Assembly (NCBI GenBank): GCA_965204095.1
Contig: OZ241991.1
Span: 3,720,001 to 3,784,000, forward strand
DNA from: JAPPLB01 sp965204095
GTDB taxonomy: Bacteria > Acidobacteriota > Terriglobia > Bryobacterales > UBA6623
Direction of reading: 5' to 3'
Length of the DNA: 64,000 nt
A program made the translations under genes and the position numbers. Position 1 is the first letter of the stretch. Each line of letters opens with the position of its first letter. This document shows positions 34,533 to 45,728 of this stretch, one piece after another. The notes below the pieces were generated by a model. That model was not told the origin of the DNA, did not search any database, and was given only the letters and a program-made list of their open reading frames with translations.

Positions 34533-35582
34533 TCACTCGATGGAACCGATCTGTTCGATGGCCCAGCGGGCGTGTTCCTGGATGAGCGGGTCCGTATTGG
34601 CGGCGAGCTTTTGAAGCAGCGGCACGAAATCGCGGTTCCCGCTGTTGCCCATCGCCACCGCCACATTGCGGAGGAAGCCCCGGTAGCGGGCGCGTTCGAT
34701 CGGCGAGTCGGAGAACCGTTCGTTGAACTCATCCTCAGTGAGTTTCGCCAGCTCCTCCAGTTCAGGGAGGGCATTGCGGGGCTGGAAATCGGGCCGGTCG
34801 GTTTGAGGGGCGCGGCGGTTCCAGGGGCAAACATCCTGACAGATGTCACAACCGAACACGTGCGGGCCCAGGCCGGGGCGGTCGTCTTCGGGAATGGGGC
34901 CGCGCAGCTCGATGGTCCAATACGAGATGCACTTGGTCGAATCGAGCGCGTGCGAAGGGCCCCCGGTCTGTGCGATCGGCACAAGGGCGTCGGTCGGACA
35001 GGCATCGATGCAACGGGTGCAGGTGCCGCAGCGGAACGGGGCCGGGTCGTCGAATGCGAGTTCGAGCGATGTCAGGATCTCGCCCAGGAAAACCCAGGAT
35101 CCGATCTTCTCGTTAATGAGGCAAGTGTTCTTGCCGATCCAGCCAAGCCCGGCTTGGGCGGCGTAGGCGCGCTCCAGAAGCGGAGCGGTATCGACACATA
35201 CCTTGTGTTCGAACGGGCCGGTCTGCTTCTCGATACGCTCGACGAGTTGATGGAGCAGTCGCCTGACTACCTCGTGATAGTCGGCTCCCCAGGCGTAACG
35301 GGAGACCCAGGCTTGGGAAGTGAACTCCACATCAGGTGTGTATGGTTGGCGAGTGTCATAGATCAGCCCCAGTGAAATCAAAGATTTGGCGGACGCCAGC
35401 AGTTGCCGGGCCTCGCTGCGGAGGACTCCTCGGTGGCCTTCGAGGTAACTCATTTCTCCGTGGTACCCGGCGGCCAGCCACTCCGGGTAGAAGGCCGCTG
35501 CCGGCGTGGGTCCCGTTGAAGTGATGCCGACGAGGTCGAAGCCGGTTTCGCGGGCCAGAGATTTGACGGTATCGGCGTCCAT
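34533..35582 (-). CDS. queG: epoxyqueuosine reductase
   Basis: A 349-residue enzyme for the last step of queuosine synthesis in tRNA, using cobalamin and two [4Fe-4S] clusters. The clusters are CGTCTRCIDACPT and CDICQDVCPWN. The start (DTVKSLARETGFDLVGI) and the active-site CVDTAPLLERAYA are typical. A HEAT-like C-terminal tail (residues about 305-345) is present, as in many QueG proteins. PTPS homologues that could feed queuosine synthesis are at 60.1-61.0 kb. Confidence 0.95.
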   Translation of the reverse strand: MDADTVKSLARETGFDLVGITSTGPTPAAAFYPEWLAAGYHGEMSYLEGHRGVLRSEARQLLASAKSLISLGLIYDTRQPYTPDVEFTSQAWVSRYAWGADYHEVVRRLLHQLVERIEKQTGPFEHKVCVDTAPLLERAYAAQAGLGWIGKNTCLINEKIGSWVFLGEILTSLELAFDDPAPFRCGTCTRCIDACPTDALVPIAQTGGPSHALDSTKCISYWTIELRGPIPEDDRPGLGPHVFGCDICQDVCPWNRRAPQTDRPDFQPRNALPELEELAKLTEDEFNERFSDSPIERARYRGFLRNVAVAMGNSGNRDFVPLLQKLAANTDPLIQEHARWAIEQIGSIE

Positions 35583-35915
35583 GATGCTGCCTGGTGGTCA
35601 GTTTATCCTTGCTGTGCCGGGTCTGCGAGAGCCGTCGAACGGCATCCGGCTGCTTGTCCTCGCGATGTCATTTCCTTTCAAAAACTTGAATCCCGAATTG
35701 GCAGGCTGATCTCGGAGGTGCCGTTTAGATTACGGAATCGCCGTACAGTGTCGGATTTGCGCCGTTCAATCATTTCCATTAGCCACCGGCAACACTACTT
35801 GACTAAGCTGACGTATCGGGCGGAAGATGTATTCCGTCTGGTGCGCTCGGCCTGATCCCGCACAGCGCACTGACCCACAGAAGGACGCTTGCCGAGCGCA
35901 TCAGGAGACCCCCTC
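35583..35915. other. spacer ahead of the Tes-like gene
   Basis: It contains the divergent promoters of queG and the Tes-like gene. No clear -35/-10 pair, operator or RNA structure could be identified. Short open frames match nothing known. Confidence 0.5.
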
Positions 35916-38051
<2,136 letters not shown>

Positions 38052-38084
38052 TAGAGCCCAGCGCCCTCGTCTCCCGGTTTCAAC

Positions 38085-38121
38085 AAGGCCCGCTCCCTGA
38101 GGGGATGCGGGCCTTTTGTTT
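38085..38121 (+). terminator. intrinsic terminator of the Tes-like gene
   Basis: AAGGCCCGC pairs with GCGGGCCTT over nine base pairs, and the right arm runs into TTTTGTTT. It lies 34 bases beyond the stop. This is the clearest Rho-independent terminator in the window. Confidence 0.85.
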
Positions 38122-38150
38122 GCCCTTGATGACGTTGCGGAACTTCCCCT

Positions 38151-38963
38151 TCAGCTCTGTCTGAGCAGCCATCGGACCGCGTTTTGCTTGAGTTTGATGT
38201 ACTCCGGGTTCCAGTGCGCGGTGAGCAGGTGCCCCGGTGAAAAATAGCAGACGCGGCCCTTTCCGTAGTCATAAGCCCAGCCTGCCGCCGCGGTTGCGCC
38301 GAGGTCCCGGAACTCCAGCCCTTCTTCGTTCACCGACTCCAGCAGGATGTGATTCGGGTCCTTGTCGTATTCCATGTAATGCTGCTCGTCCGTCACGACG
38401 AAGTCGTTGACGCCTTGCGTGATCGGATGGTTCGGGTTCTTCACCTTGACCTTGAACGGCCGGATCGGCGGGTGGCCCTGGTAGGCCGCCCCGAGAACGT
38501 GACGGAAATCAGGGTCCGTCAGCCCTACGTGCGTGGTGTTGTGCAGGAAAAGCGCTGACCCGCCGCGGTCAACGAATTCGCGAGCAGCTTTGCCTTGCTC
38601 CGGCTTGATCCACCACTGCGATTTGCCTGACGCGGGCGCGACCGGCGGTTCGCTGACGATTTCCGGGGAGCCCGCCCGCTTGCGCCTCGGATAGCCGTCC
38701 GGCCAGATCATGCCGTCGCGTTGAACGATCAGCATCTGGTAGCCGTCAAGCGTTTCGGAAGTGAGCATGGTGGTGTCATCGCACAGATCGATCGACACGC
38801 CCAGTCCTTGCGCAATGTCCCGGTTCAGCGCCGTGCGGATGTAGTCGGAATTGTGATAGCGGTCTCCGATCAGCGCGAACGCCGTTGCTTTCTTCGCTTT
38901 CTTCCGGTTGCAGGCCAGGGCGGGCGTGAGAGTGAGGGTCAAGAGCGCTGAGCGTCGTGTCAT
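38151..38963 (-). CDS. ThuA-like domain protein, exported
   Basis: A 270-residue protein with a short leader ending in ALACNRKK (lipobox-like ALAC). The ThuA-type glutamine-amidotransferase-like fold is suggested by DGYQMLIVQRDGMIW, GGSALFLHNTTHVG, HPITQGVNDFVVTDEQHY and GKGRVCYFSPGH. ThuA proteins take part in trehalose or other sugar turnover; the activity here is unknown. The ATG at 38963 is chosen because the upstream extension is not signal-like. It converges with the Tes-like gene. Confidence 0.82.
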   Translation of the reverse strand: MTRRSALLTLTLTPALACNRKKAKKATAFALIGDRYHNSDYIRTALNRDIAQGLGVSIDLCDDTTMLTSETLDGYQMLIVQRDGMIWPDGYPRRKRAGSPEIVSEPPVAPASGKSQWWIKPEQGKAAREFVDRGGSALFLHNTTHVGLTDPDFRHVLGAAYQGHPPIRPFKVKVKNPNHPITQGVNDFVVTDEQHYMEYDKDPNHILLESVNEEGLEFRDLGATAAAGWAYDYGKGRVCYFSPGHLLTAHWNPEYIKLKQNAVRWLLRQS

Positions 38964-39131
38964 GGCGCCTATCTTATCTCCCTCGATTGTCAGACCGCCA
39001 GGAGCGGGGGAGCGGATCTCCCGGAATCTCGAGGCCGCCCGATTTTCAATCAAGACCTGCTTGTAAGTGCGGCCTGCATGGCGCCGGAACCGCTTTCCGG
39101 CGGAGCCAGGCTTCGTGCATAATTGAGTGGC

Positions 39132-39929
39132 ATGGCGCGCAACGTCACTGGCTGTGGAATCCTTCTCCTGCTTGCCGCCGGCTTAGGTTGGACCCAACAG
39201 GCGGAGAAGAACCCGTTCACGAGGTTCGAGGACATCGCCGAAGGCAGAAGGCTTTACCGCCTTGACTGCGTCAACTGCCACGGCATGGAAGGCAAGTCAG
39301 GCCGCGGGGCGCGGCTTGCTTCGAAGTTTCGGCGGCATGGCAGCTCCGATAGCGAAATGTTCCGGACGATCTCCGACGGAATCCCCGGCACCGAGATGCC
39401 CGGCCTCTGGCGCGATGCGGAAGCGGTCTGGAAGATCCTCGCGTTCGTGAGAACACTCGAGGAGAGCGGAACGGAAGCCTGCCTCGCCGGCGACGGTGAC
39501 CCTCGCAAGGGCCGCGAGCTTTTCTTGAACAAAGGCTCCTGCGCGGCTTGCCACACCGTCGGCATGGGCGGCGGAAGGCTGGGGCCGGACCTCTCGTTTA
39601 TCGGTGCCAGCCGCAGCCACGACTACTTGCGCGAATCGCTCGTCGACCCGGGAAAAGACATACCGCCACGTCATCGCACCGTCAGGCTTGTCGACGGTCA
39701 GGGCGGCAGGTTCGAAGGCGTCATACTCAACGAGGACGGCTACACCGTGCACATGCTCGACCGTGGCGAACAGATCCGCTCTTTCGTGAAGGCTGACTTG
39801 CGCCAACTCGAAAAGCCGAAAGAATCGCTCATGCCCGGCTACGGCGGCCTGCTCGATGAGACCGAGATGAGCGATCTGATGGCCTATCTTTGCAGTCTGA
39901 CCGGACCCGATGTGAGGGCCGCTCGATGA
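39132..39929 (+). CDS. diheme cytochrome c
   Basis: A 265-residue exported cytochrome. After the signal peptide there are two heme motifs, CVNCH (near residue 47) and CAACH (near residue 139), each followed by a likely axial Met (GTEMPGL; MPGYGG). The stop overlaps the PQQ-dehydrogenase start (ATGA), so it is almost certainly the electron acceptor of that enzyme. Confidence 0.9.
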   Translation: MARNVTGCGILLLLAAGLGWTQQAEKNPFTRFEDIAEGRRLYRLDCVNCHGMEGKSGRGARLASKFRRHGSSDSEMFRTISDGIPGTEMPGLWRDAEAVWKILAFVRTLEESGTEACLAGDGDPRKGRELFLNKGSCAACHTVGMGGGRLGPDLSFIGASRSHDYLRESLVDPGKDIPPRHRTVRLVDGQGGRFEGVILNEDGYTVHMLDRGEQIRSFVKADLRQLEKPKESLMPGYGGLLDETEMSDLMAYLCSLTGPDVRAAR

Positions 39930-41509
39930 GATTCCTGATCCTTCTTCTCCTTTTCGCCCGGGTCCTCTCCGCGCAGGTCACCCACGAAGACCTGCTCCGC
40001 GCCGATGAGACGCCCGGAAACTGGCTCACTTACAACGGCAACTTCCAGGGCCACCGGCACAGCGGGCTGGATGAAATCACGACGTCCAACGTCGATCAGC
40101 TACGGCTCAAATGGGCTTTCCAGAGACGCTTCCGTGAAAAATTCGAGACGTCGCCGCTCGTGGTCGACGGCGTCATGTACCTCACCGTCCCTCCGAATGA
40201 AGCCTATGCGCTGGATGCCGAAACGGGCGTCGTGCTTTGGGAGTACAAGCGCTCACTGCCGCCGAAGATCATCGTCTGCTGCGGACAGGTGAATCGGGGG
40301 CTCGCCATCCAGGGCGACCGCCTGTTCATGGCGACGCTTGACGCCATGGTCATCGCGCTCGACCGCAAGACCGGCCGCCTGCTGTGGGAATCGGACATGA
40401 TCGACTACAAGCTCGGCTATGCCGCCACCCACGCGCCGCTCGTCGTCAAAGACAAGGTGATCGTCGGCGTGGCGGGTGGAGAGTACGGTATCCGTGGTTT
40501 CATCGACGCCTACAACGTGGAGGACGGGGAACGCGAGTGGCGGTTCTACACCGTTCCCGGCCCCGGCGAATTCGGCAATGACACCTGGAAAGGTGATTCG
40601 TGGAAGACAGGCGGCGCTTCGGTCTGGATCACCGGCTCCTACGATCCCGAAACGAACCTGACTTATTGGGGTACGGGCAACCCGGGGCCTGACTGGAACG
40701 GCGATGTCCGCAAGGGTGACAACCTGTTCTCCGACGCGGTCGTCGCGCTCGACGCCGATACCGGCGAGCGGGAGTGGCATTTCCAATTCACGCCGCACGA
40801 CGTTCATGACTGGGACGCCACGCAGATCATGGTCCTGGTCGACCGCGCCTTCCAGGGGCGCGACCGCGCACTGCTGATCACCGCGAATCGGAACGGGTTC
40901 TACTACGTGCTCGACCGCGCGACCGGTGAGTTTCTGCACGCCACCGAATTCGTCAAGCAGACCTGGGCGGAGCGTATCGACGAGAACGGCCGGCCGGTGC
41001 GGGCCCCCGGCAAGTTTCCGACCGAGAAAGGCAACAAGGTCTTTCCGATGGTTGCCGGCGGCACGAACTGGATGTCGCCGACGTACAGTCCGCGAACGGG
41101 GCTCTTTTACGTGACTGCCCGCGAGGGCAGCAGCATCTATTTCAAGGGCGAGGCCGTCTACAAGCCCGGAACGCGGTTCTGGGGCGGCCACTTCCGGAAC
41201 GAGGACCAGGACGAAGACTGGAAAGGCGCCATCCGTGCGCTTGATCCCGTGACGGGCGCGCTCGTCTGGGAGCACCGTATGTTCAAGCCCGCCTGGGCCG
41301 GGCTGGTCTCGACCGCGGGCGGGCTCGTCTTCGGCGGTAGCGAGGAAGGCTACCTGAAAGCGCTCGATGCCGAGACCGGAGAGCAACTCTGGTACATCAA
41401 CCTGGGCGGCCGGATTATCGCCTCGCCGATGACGTACGAGAGCAAGGGCCGCCAGCAGGTGGCGGTCACGGCCGGGAATGGTTTGTTCGTATTCACCTTG
41501 CCGGACTGA
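39926..41509 (+). CDS. PQQ-dependent alcohol dehydrogenase, lanthanide-type signature
   Basis: A 527-residue periplasmic quinoprotein with a signal peptide (FLILLLLFARVLSAQ). It has repeated W-motif blades (ALDAETGVVLWEYKR, ALDRKTGRLLWES, ALDADTGEREWHF, ALDPVTGALVWEH). The vicinal disulfide C118-C119 (VCCGQ) and catalytic D295 in HDVHDWDATQ are present. The residue two positions further on is also Asp (D297). In XoxF-type enzymes this second Asp binds a lanthanide, while MxaF-type enzymes have Ala. It is translated with the upstream diheme cytochrome. No typical methanol dehydrogenase small subunit is present. Confidence 0.9.
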   Translation: MRFLILLLLFARVLSAQVTHEDLLRADETPGNWLTYNGNFQGHRHSGLDEITTSNVDQLRLKWAFQRRFREKFETSPLVVDGVMYLTVPPNEAYALDAETGVVLWEYKRSLPPKIIVCCGQVNRGLAIQGDRLFMATLDAMVIALDRKTGRLLWESDMIDYKLGYAATHAPLVVKDKVIVGVAGGEYGIRGFIDAYNVEDGEREWRFYTVPGPGEFGNDTWKGDSWKTGGASVWITGSYDPETNLTYWGTGNPGPDWNGDVRKGDNLFSDAVVALDADTGEREWHFQFTPHDVHDWDATQIMVLVDRAFQGRDRALLITANRNGFYYVLDRATGEFLHATEFVKQTWAERIDENGRPVRAPGKFPTEKGNKVFPMVAGGTNWMSPTYSPRTGLFYVTAREGSSIYFKGEAVYKPGTRFWGGHFRNEDQDEDWKGAIRALDPVTGALVWEHRMFKPAWAGLVSTAGGLVFGGSEEGYLKALDAETGEQLWYINLGGRIIASPMTYESKGRQQVAVTAGNGLFVFTLPD

Positions 41510-41596
41510 TGTGAAATCCTCCGGGTCAAGCGGTGTTGACACCGATCCGGATGTTTCCCGCTTGTATGATCTGCTCGGGGGCGGAGGAAAAACTAG

Positions 41597-41786
41597 CCTG
41601 CATTTCTCACCACGTGGCGAGGCGAAGTGCGTGAGAGGGCCGTCAGGACGAGGCGCGAGCCGGGCGGAGGGAAAAGGCGCGCGCAGGCGTAGCGGCCGTA
41701 TCGCCTCCTTCGGCCCTCGGGTCACGAAACACGAATCACGGCCTTTTTCTCGCGTGCTTCGACCGTCGGGTGGTGAGAAATGCAGG
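41597..41786. mobile_element. MITE copy G
   Basis: Both ends match the consensus perfectly (CCTGCATTTCTCACCAC and its complement), flanked by CTAG and CTGG. The interior has the heptamer array (ACGAAAC, ACGAATC) and the GAGCCGGGCGGAGG arm. It sits between the convergent PQQ-dehydrogenase and DUF3604 genes and so is a shared 3' flank. Confidence 0.92.
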
Positions 41787-41807
41787 CTGGCCACGCTTGC
41801 TGTTGGC

Positions 41808-44684
41808 TCAGTCCTTCGCGTAGTTGACCCAGATGGGGCTTCCCCAGGCCATGTTGTTGTCTTCCTGGATGACCCGCACGTAGAAGTAGTGGCTGCCCGG
41901 CTCGATGTCCGAGTCGGTATAGCTGAAGGTGACCTCGCGCACGCCCGGGTGGGCGGTGTAGACGAAGGTATTGTCCTTGATGATATCGATCTGCTGAAGA
42001 TTCGCCGTGCCGATGATTCGCACGTCGAAGCGCGGCGGTTCGTTGGTGGAGAGCTCCTCACCCATCGCATGGCCGTCGCTTTGGAAGTCGACGATGATGT
42101 TCTCGGTGGCCGCGTAGGTGCGGCGCGCATGGAGTGAATCCCAGATGGCTTCATAACTGCGCTCCGGGGTATAGACCGCCGCGTAGGACATATGCGTCGA
42201 GCGGTGATCGGAGCTGGCGATGAACCCCATCTTGTAGCCCTTCGCGAGGGCATTCCAGACAAATCCCTTCGGGCGCATGTCGCCCGACGTGATGTAGCCT
42301 CCCACGACGATCTTTTCGGCGGTGGCGCCTCGGGGGGCCCCTAGGTACTCGTAGGAGTCGCGGTTGCCTTGGAACATCTCGACCAGGCGCTCGACTTGCT
42401 CGTCGTTGTACCGCCAGTCAGTTCCCATTTGCGTCGCGGTCGTGTGCGGAATGCTGATCGCCTTCTGCCGCTCACCGGAAAGCAGGCTCTTCCAGAGCAT
42501 CAACATGTCGTCCTCGGCGACGCCGTTGTCACGGTCTCCGAGTTTGATGCGGACGGGGTCGTATCCGCGTCCGCGCCAGACGATGTTGCGGTGGCCGTCG
42601 GGATAGGCGACGGTGCGTTCATAGTTCAGCATCGGATAGAAAACGCCGGGGATCTTGTAGACGTCCACGGCCTTGTCGACCATGCGCCACAAGTACGTCG
42701 TATCGACCTTCTCCGGCAACAGGTGCTCGGACGGTCCGAGAAAATCCAGTCGAGCCGCGTCGATGGCATAGCGGTAGCAATCATAGAGGCTCCCGTCGCT
42801 GTATCCGTCAAACGACAGGTCGCTGTGGCGATGCAAGTCACCCCAGGTGACGTGGTATTTCTCGCCGTCCACCTCCATCTGGTAGGTCTTCCAAAGGGGA
42901 TCGGCTAGTGCCGGCTCCGCGTCAGCCACCACCTCGGGAGCAGGCAGATCGTTCGTTCCTACCAGGAACTCGTTTTCGACCTGCCCGCCAAGGGTCTGAT
43001 CGAGATCAAGCTTTCCTGCATACAAGTCGTACTGCCAGAAGCGCTCATGATCCGAGGCATAGCTCTTCCCGTCTGTCTGCGACGCGATCCACAGATCGCC
43101 CGAAGCATCGACCGCCGCGGCTGGCCGCTGCTCGAGGCGCCCATCGGAGAAAGCGATCCACACCGGCCGCGTCCAGCCGTGGCCATCGAACATCGTGGCC
43201 TTGTAATCCCAGTAGGGGAAGATCGAGCGCGCCGCAACCGAGGGCGGATTCACCCGGCCCAGAGTGCGCGTCCGCAGAACCGCCCAAACTCGGCCCTTGC
43301 CATCCACTTGCAACACCGGGTATTCGGTGAACGTCTGCCGGGCGCTGTCGAGGCCCAGGGCCATCCAGCTTCCGGTGATCGGACTCGGGGCGAACCGATG
43401 ATCGATCGGTAGCGCGGGCTTCGCAATCCGGCCGCGATCGAGTACCCGTACCTGCGCTTGCCGGTGGAAATACAGGCCGCTCTCTCCGCGGTGGATGCCG
43501 TTGATCCCGTAGTGATCCTTGCCCCAGTTCGGGCCGCCGTTGTCCCAGGCCATCCAGAGTCGGTCGCGATGGTCATAGGCCAGGCTCACGTGCGCCTGGA
43601 AGTCTTCACTCGCGGTCAGGCGTTCCAGCGGGCCCAGCTCTCCGTTGACGTAGCGCCTCAGAAAGATGTCGTAGTTCCCGTGTCGATAGCTGTCCCAGGC
43701 GATGGCGGCCTCGTCGCGCGAGTTGACCGCGATCGATGGCTCCCAGTCGTTGGCCGGATGCTCCGTCACCTTGATCGGCGCCGACCAGCGCTCCCCGCGC
43801 CTGACCATCAGCGATACGTCCGTGTTTCCGGCCCCGCCCGACTGGTAGACCAGGTACACGTCGCCGTTCGGTGCCGCCGCCATGCGGGGAAACGTGTCCG
43901 GCCCCGGCCCGCGTGTCAGCGCCTCTCCTGTAGGCGCACCGCCGACCGTGTACTCCACTTTCTGGAGATGAACGAGGCCGTCTCGGATCGTCGACGCAAC
44001 GGCCGTGACCGCCCGCGGCCTCGTCGAAACCAGCGCAACCTGGTAGTAGTCGCCGGCGGGGCCGATCGTCACGGCCTCGTCCCATGTCTCACCGTCTGCC
44101 GACGAACGAAGCCGGACCGTATCCATTCCGTCTTCGAACGCGATCCAGGCCACCCATACGCGGCTGTCCGGGCCGATCGTCATCGCCGGATAGTCATCGT
44201 CGGCCAGGCTTTCCGACATTCGCTGCGAAGCCGGCGCGCGCTCGATCTGAATGCGCCCGTCGAGCCGCTTCAGGGTCTCCTGGTAGCGCACTTCGCCGGC
44301 TCGGAACCGGGTGTCTCCCTGCGCGGTCTTGATCGAGATCGACGTCTGGTCGCCGCCGTCGATATCCACGATCACGCCCTTCCAGCGCGTCGGCGGGAAG
44401 GCCGCCTGGTCCTTCGGCTCCATCTGCAGCTTGCCGTCCCACTGATTGCCGCATTGCCATGACGACTCGTCAAACGATTCATCCGGGCCGAAGTGGTGCG
44501 ACGCGACAATCCTTGCTTCGCCGGACGTGGCCGAAAGTGAACCGCTCCAGTCCGCAACCGTTGCATCGGCGCCGCCGAACAGGATCCGGAAACGCTGCTG
44601 CGCCGCGAGCGGAACCGCAGTGGCAACGGTCACAAAAAGAACAAGAGTGCTTGCGGCAACAGGAAGGCCCCTTCGTCGAATCAT
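41808..44684 (-). CDS. large exported DUF3604 / beta-propeller protein
   Basis: A 958-residue exported protein with a signal peptide (RRRGLPVAASTLVLFVTVATA). Residues about 160-540 show repeated propeller-type blades (SRVWVAWIAFEDG, GDVYLVYQSGG, DRLWMAWDNGG, GRVWAVLRTRT). The last 400 residues are a DUF3604/PHP-like metal-dependent domain with the His cluster WGDLHRHSDLSFDGY, LGPSEHLL, SIPHTTATQ and ASSDHRSTHM. The combination suggests a surface hydrolase for a phosphoester or sugar, but no activity is proven. No operon partner. Confidence 0.8.
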   Translation of the reverse strand: MIRRRGLPVAASTLVLFVTVATAVPLAAQQRFRILFGGADATVADWSGSLSATSGEARIVASHHFGPDESFDESSWQCGNQWDGKLQMEPKDQAAFPPTRWKGVIVDIDGGDQTSISIKTAQGDTRFRAGEVRYQETLKRLDGRIQIERAPASQRMSESLADDDYPAMTIGPDSRVWVAWIAFEDGMDTVRLRSSADGETWDEAVTIGPAGDYYQVALVSTRPRAVTAVASTIRDGLVHLQKVEYTVGGAPTGEALTRGPGPDTFPRMAAAPNGDVYLVYQSGGAGNTDVSLMVRRGERWSAPIKVTEHPANDWEPSIAVNSRDEAAIAWDSYRHGNYDIFLRRYVNGELGPLERLTASEDFQAHVSLAYDHRDRLWMAWDNGGPNWGKDHYGINGIHRGESGLYFHRQAQVRVLDRGRIAKPALPIDHRFAPSPITGSWMALGLDSARQTFTEYPVLQVDGKGRVWAVLRTRTLGRVNPPSVAARSIFPYWDYKATMFDGHGWTRPVWIAFSDGRLEQRPAAAVDASGDLWIASQTDGKSYASDHERFWQYDLYAGKLDLDQTLGGQVENEFLVGTNDLPAPEVVADAEPALADPLWKTYQMEVDGEKYHVTWGDLHRHSDLSFDGYSDGSLYDCYRYAIDAARLDFLGPSEHLLPEKVDTTYLWRMVDKAVDVYKIPGVFYPMLNYERTVAYPDGHRNIVWRGRGYDPVRIKLGDRDNGVAEDDMLMLWKSLLSGERQKAISIPHTTATQMGTDWRYNDEQVERLVEMFQGNRDSYEYLGAPRGATAEKIVVGGYITSGDMRPKGFVWNALAKGYKMGFIASSDHRSTHMSYAAVYTPERSYEAIWDSLHARRTYAATENIIVDFQSDGHAMGEELSTNEPPRFDVRIIGTANLQQIDIIKDNTFVYTAHPGVREVTFSYTDSDIEPGSHYFYVRVIQEDNNMAWGSPIWVNYAKD

Positions 44685-44873
44685 CGCGAACCTCGATTCC
44701 CAATGATACTGGACCCTGAAGCCTCACCTTCACGCAGTGCGGTAGAGGCTGGTTCCGTCGTAGCACCGGCGACCATCCGGGAAGCGAATTGTTCCAGCCG
44801 GGGGCGGTATGATGACACTGAAGAGGATGTGAGCCCGCATCTTCCGAAACCGCATCTTCCGAGGAACACAGCT

Positions 44874-45557
44874 ATGAGAATCCATTCCTTCGCCGCCGTC
44901 CTGCTTGCCAGTGCGCTAGGGTCTTCCGCCGCATTCGCGCAGGTGGCCGAAAAGGCCAACACCGGATACAAGACCAAACAGGATCGCGCCCGCGTCGCGA
45001 GGAATCTCGACAACCCCGACCGTGTGGAGCGGCAGAAACCGGTGGAGCTGCTGGAATCGATCGGTGTCGAACCCGGCGAGACCATCGCCGACATCGGCAC
45101 AGGAGTCGGCTTCATGCTGCCCTACATGATCGATGCCGTCGGTCCGTCAGGCCGGGTCTACGCCGAAGACATTCAGGACGACTTCCTCGAGAAGGTCAAA
45201 CAGAAAACCACGGAGCACGGCTGGAAGAACGTAGAGATCGTGAAAGGAGCCCAGAAGGACGTGGAGCTGCCGGAGAACTCCGTGGACCTGGCGTTCATCC
45301 TCGATGTCTATCATCACCTCAACTACCCCGAAGAGACGATGGTGACGGTCTACGAAGCCGTGAAACCGGGTGGCAGGCTGGCCGTGATCGATTTCTACCG
45401 CAGCCGCGAGCATCCGCGCATGTCCGAGGAGCGCCGCAAAAACCATATCCGCCTTGACCGCGACGGTTTCAGGAATGAGATCGAGTCAGTCGGTTTCAAA
45501 TTCGATCGCACCTTCGATCACCTGCCCTATCAGTACGTGCTCATGTTCAGGAAGTGA
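44874..45557 (+). CDS. exported SAM-dependent methyltransferase
   Basis: A 227-residue class I methyltransferase that carries a signal peptide (HSFAAVLLASALGSSAAFA), which is unusual for a SAM enzyme. The SAM-binding motif is ETIADIGTGVGFMLP, with VYAEDI as motif II and DLAFILDVYHHL as motif post-II. The ATG follows GAGGAA with good spacing. Similar exported 'methyltransferases' occur in Acidobacteriota and Planctomycetes; whether they use SAM in the periplasm is unknown. It converges with the M56 gene across MITE copy H. Confidence 0.82.
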   Translation: MRIHSFAAVLLASALGSSAAFAQVAEKANTGYKTKQDRARVARNLDNPDRVERQKPVELLESIGVEPGETIADIGTGVGFMLPYMIDAVGPSGRVYAEDIQDDFLEKVKQKTTEHGWKNVEIVKGAQKDVELPENSVDLAFILDVYHHLNYPEETMVTVYEAVKPGGRLAVIDFYRSREHPRMSEERRKNHIRLDRDGFRNEIESVGFKFDRTFDHLPYQYVLMFRK

Positions 45558-45567
45558 CGGTCCTTAT

Positions 45568-45728
45568 CCTGTATTTCTCACCACGTGGCGAAGCGAAGTG
45601 CGTGAGAGGGCCGTTAGGCGTTTCCTTGTTGAGCGAACCAAGCCGCCGCCAAGGGTTTTCACGAGACACGAAACACGAGACACGGCCTTTTTCGCGTTCT
45701 TCGACCGTCGGGTGGTGAGAAATACAGG
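45568..45728. mobile_element. MITE copy H, matched changes in both ends
   Basis: Left end CCTGTATTTCTCACCAC, right end GTGGTGAGAAATACAGG: the consensus G-C pair is replaced by T-A in both arms, so they still pair perfectly. Flanks are TTAT and TTAG. The heptamer array (ACGAGAC, ACGAAAC, ACGAGAC) is present. The stop codon of the M56 gene lies inside the right flank. Confidence 0.9.

Noticed and set aside
40253..42262. 669-codon minus-strand frame over the PQQ gene, MITE copy G and the DUF3604 gene
   Set aside because: It crosses two real genes and a repeat and has no known motif.
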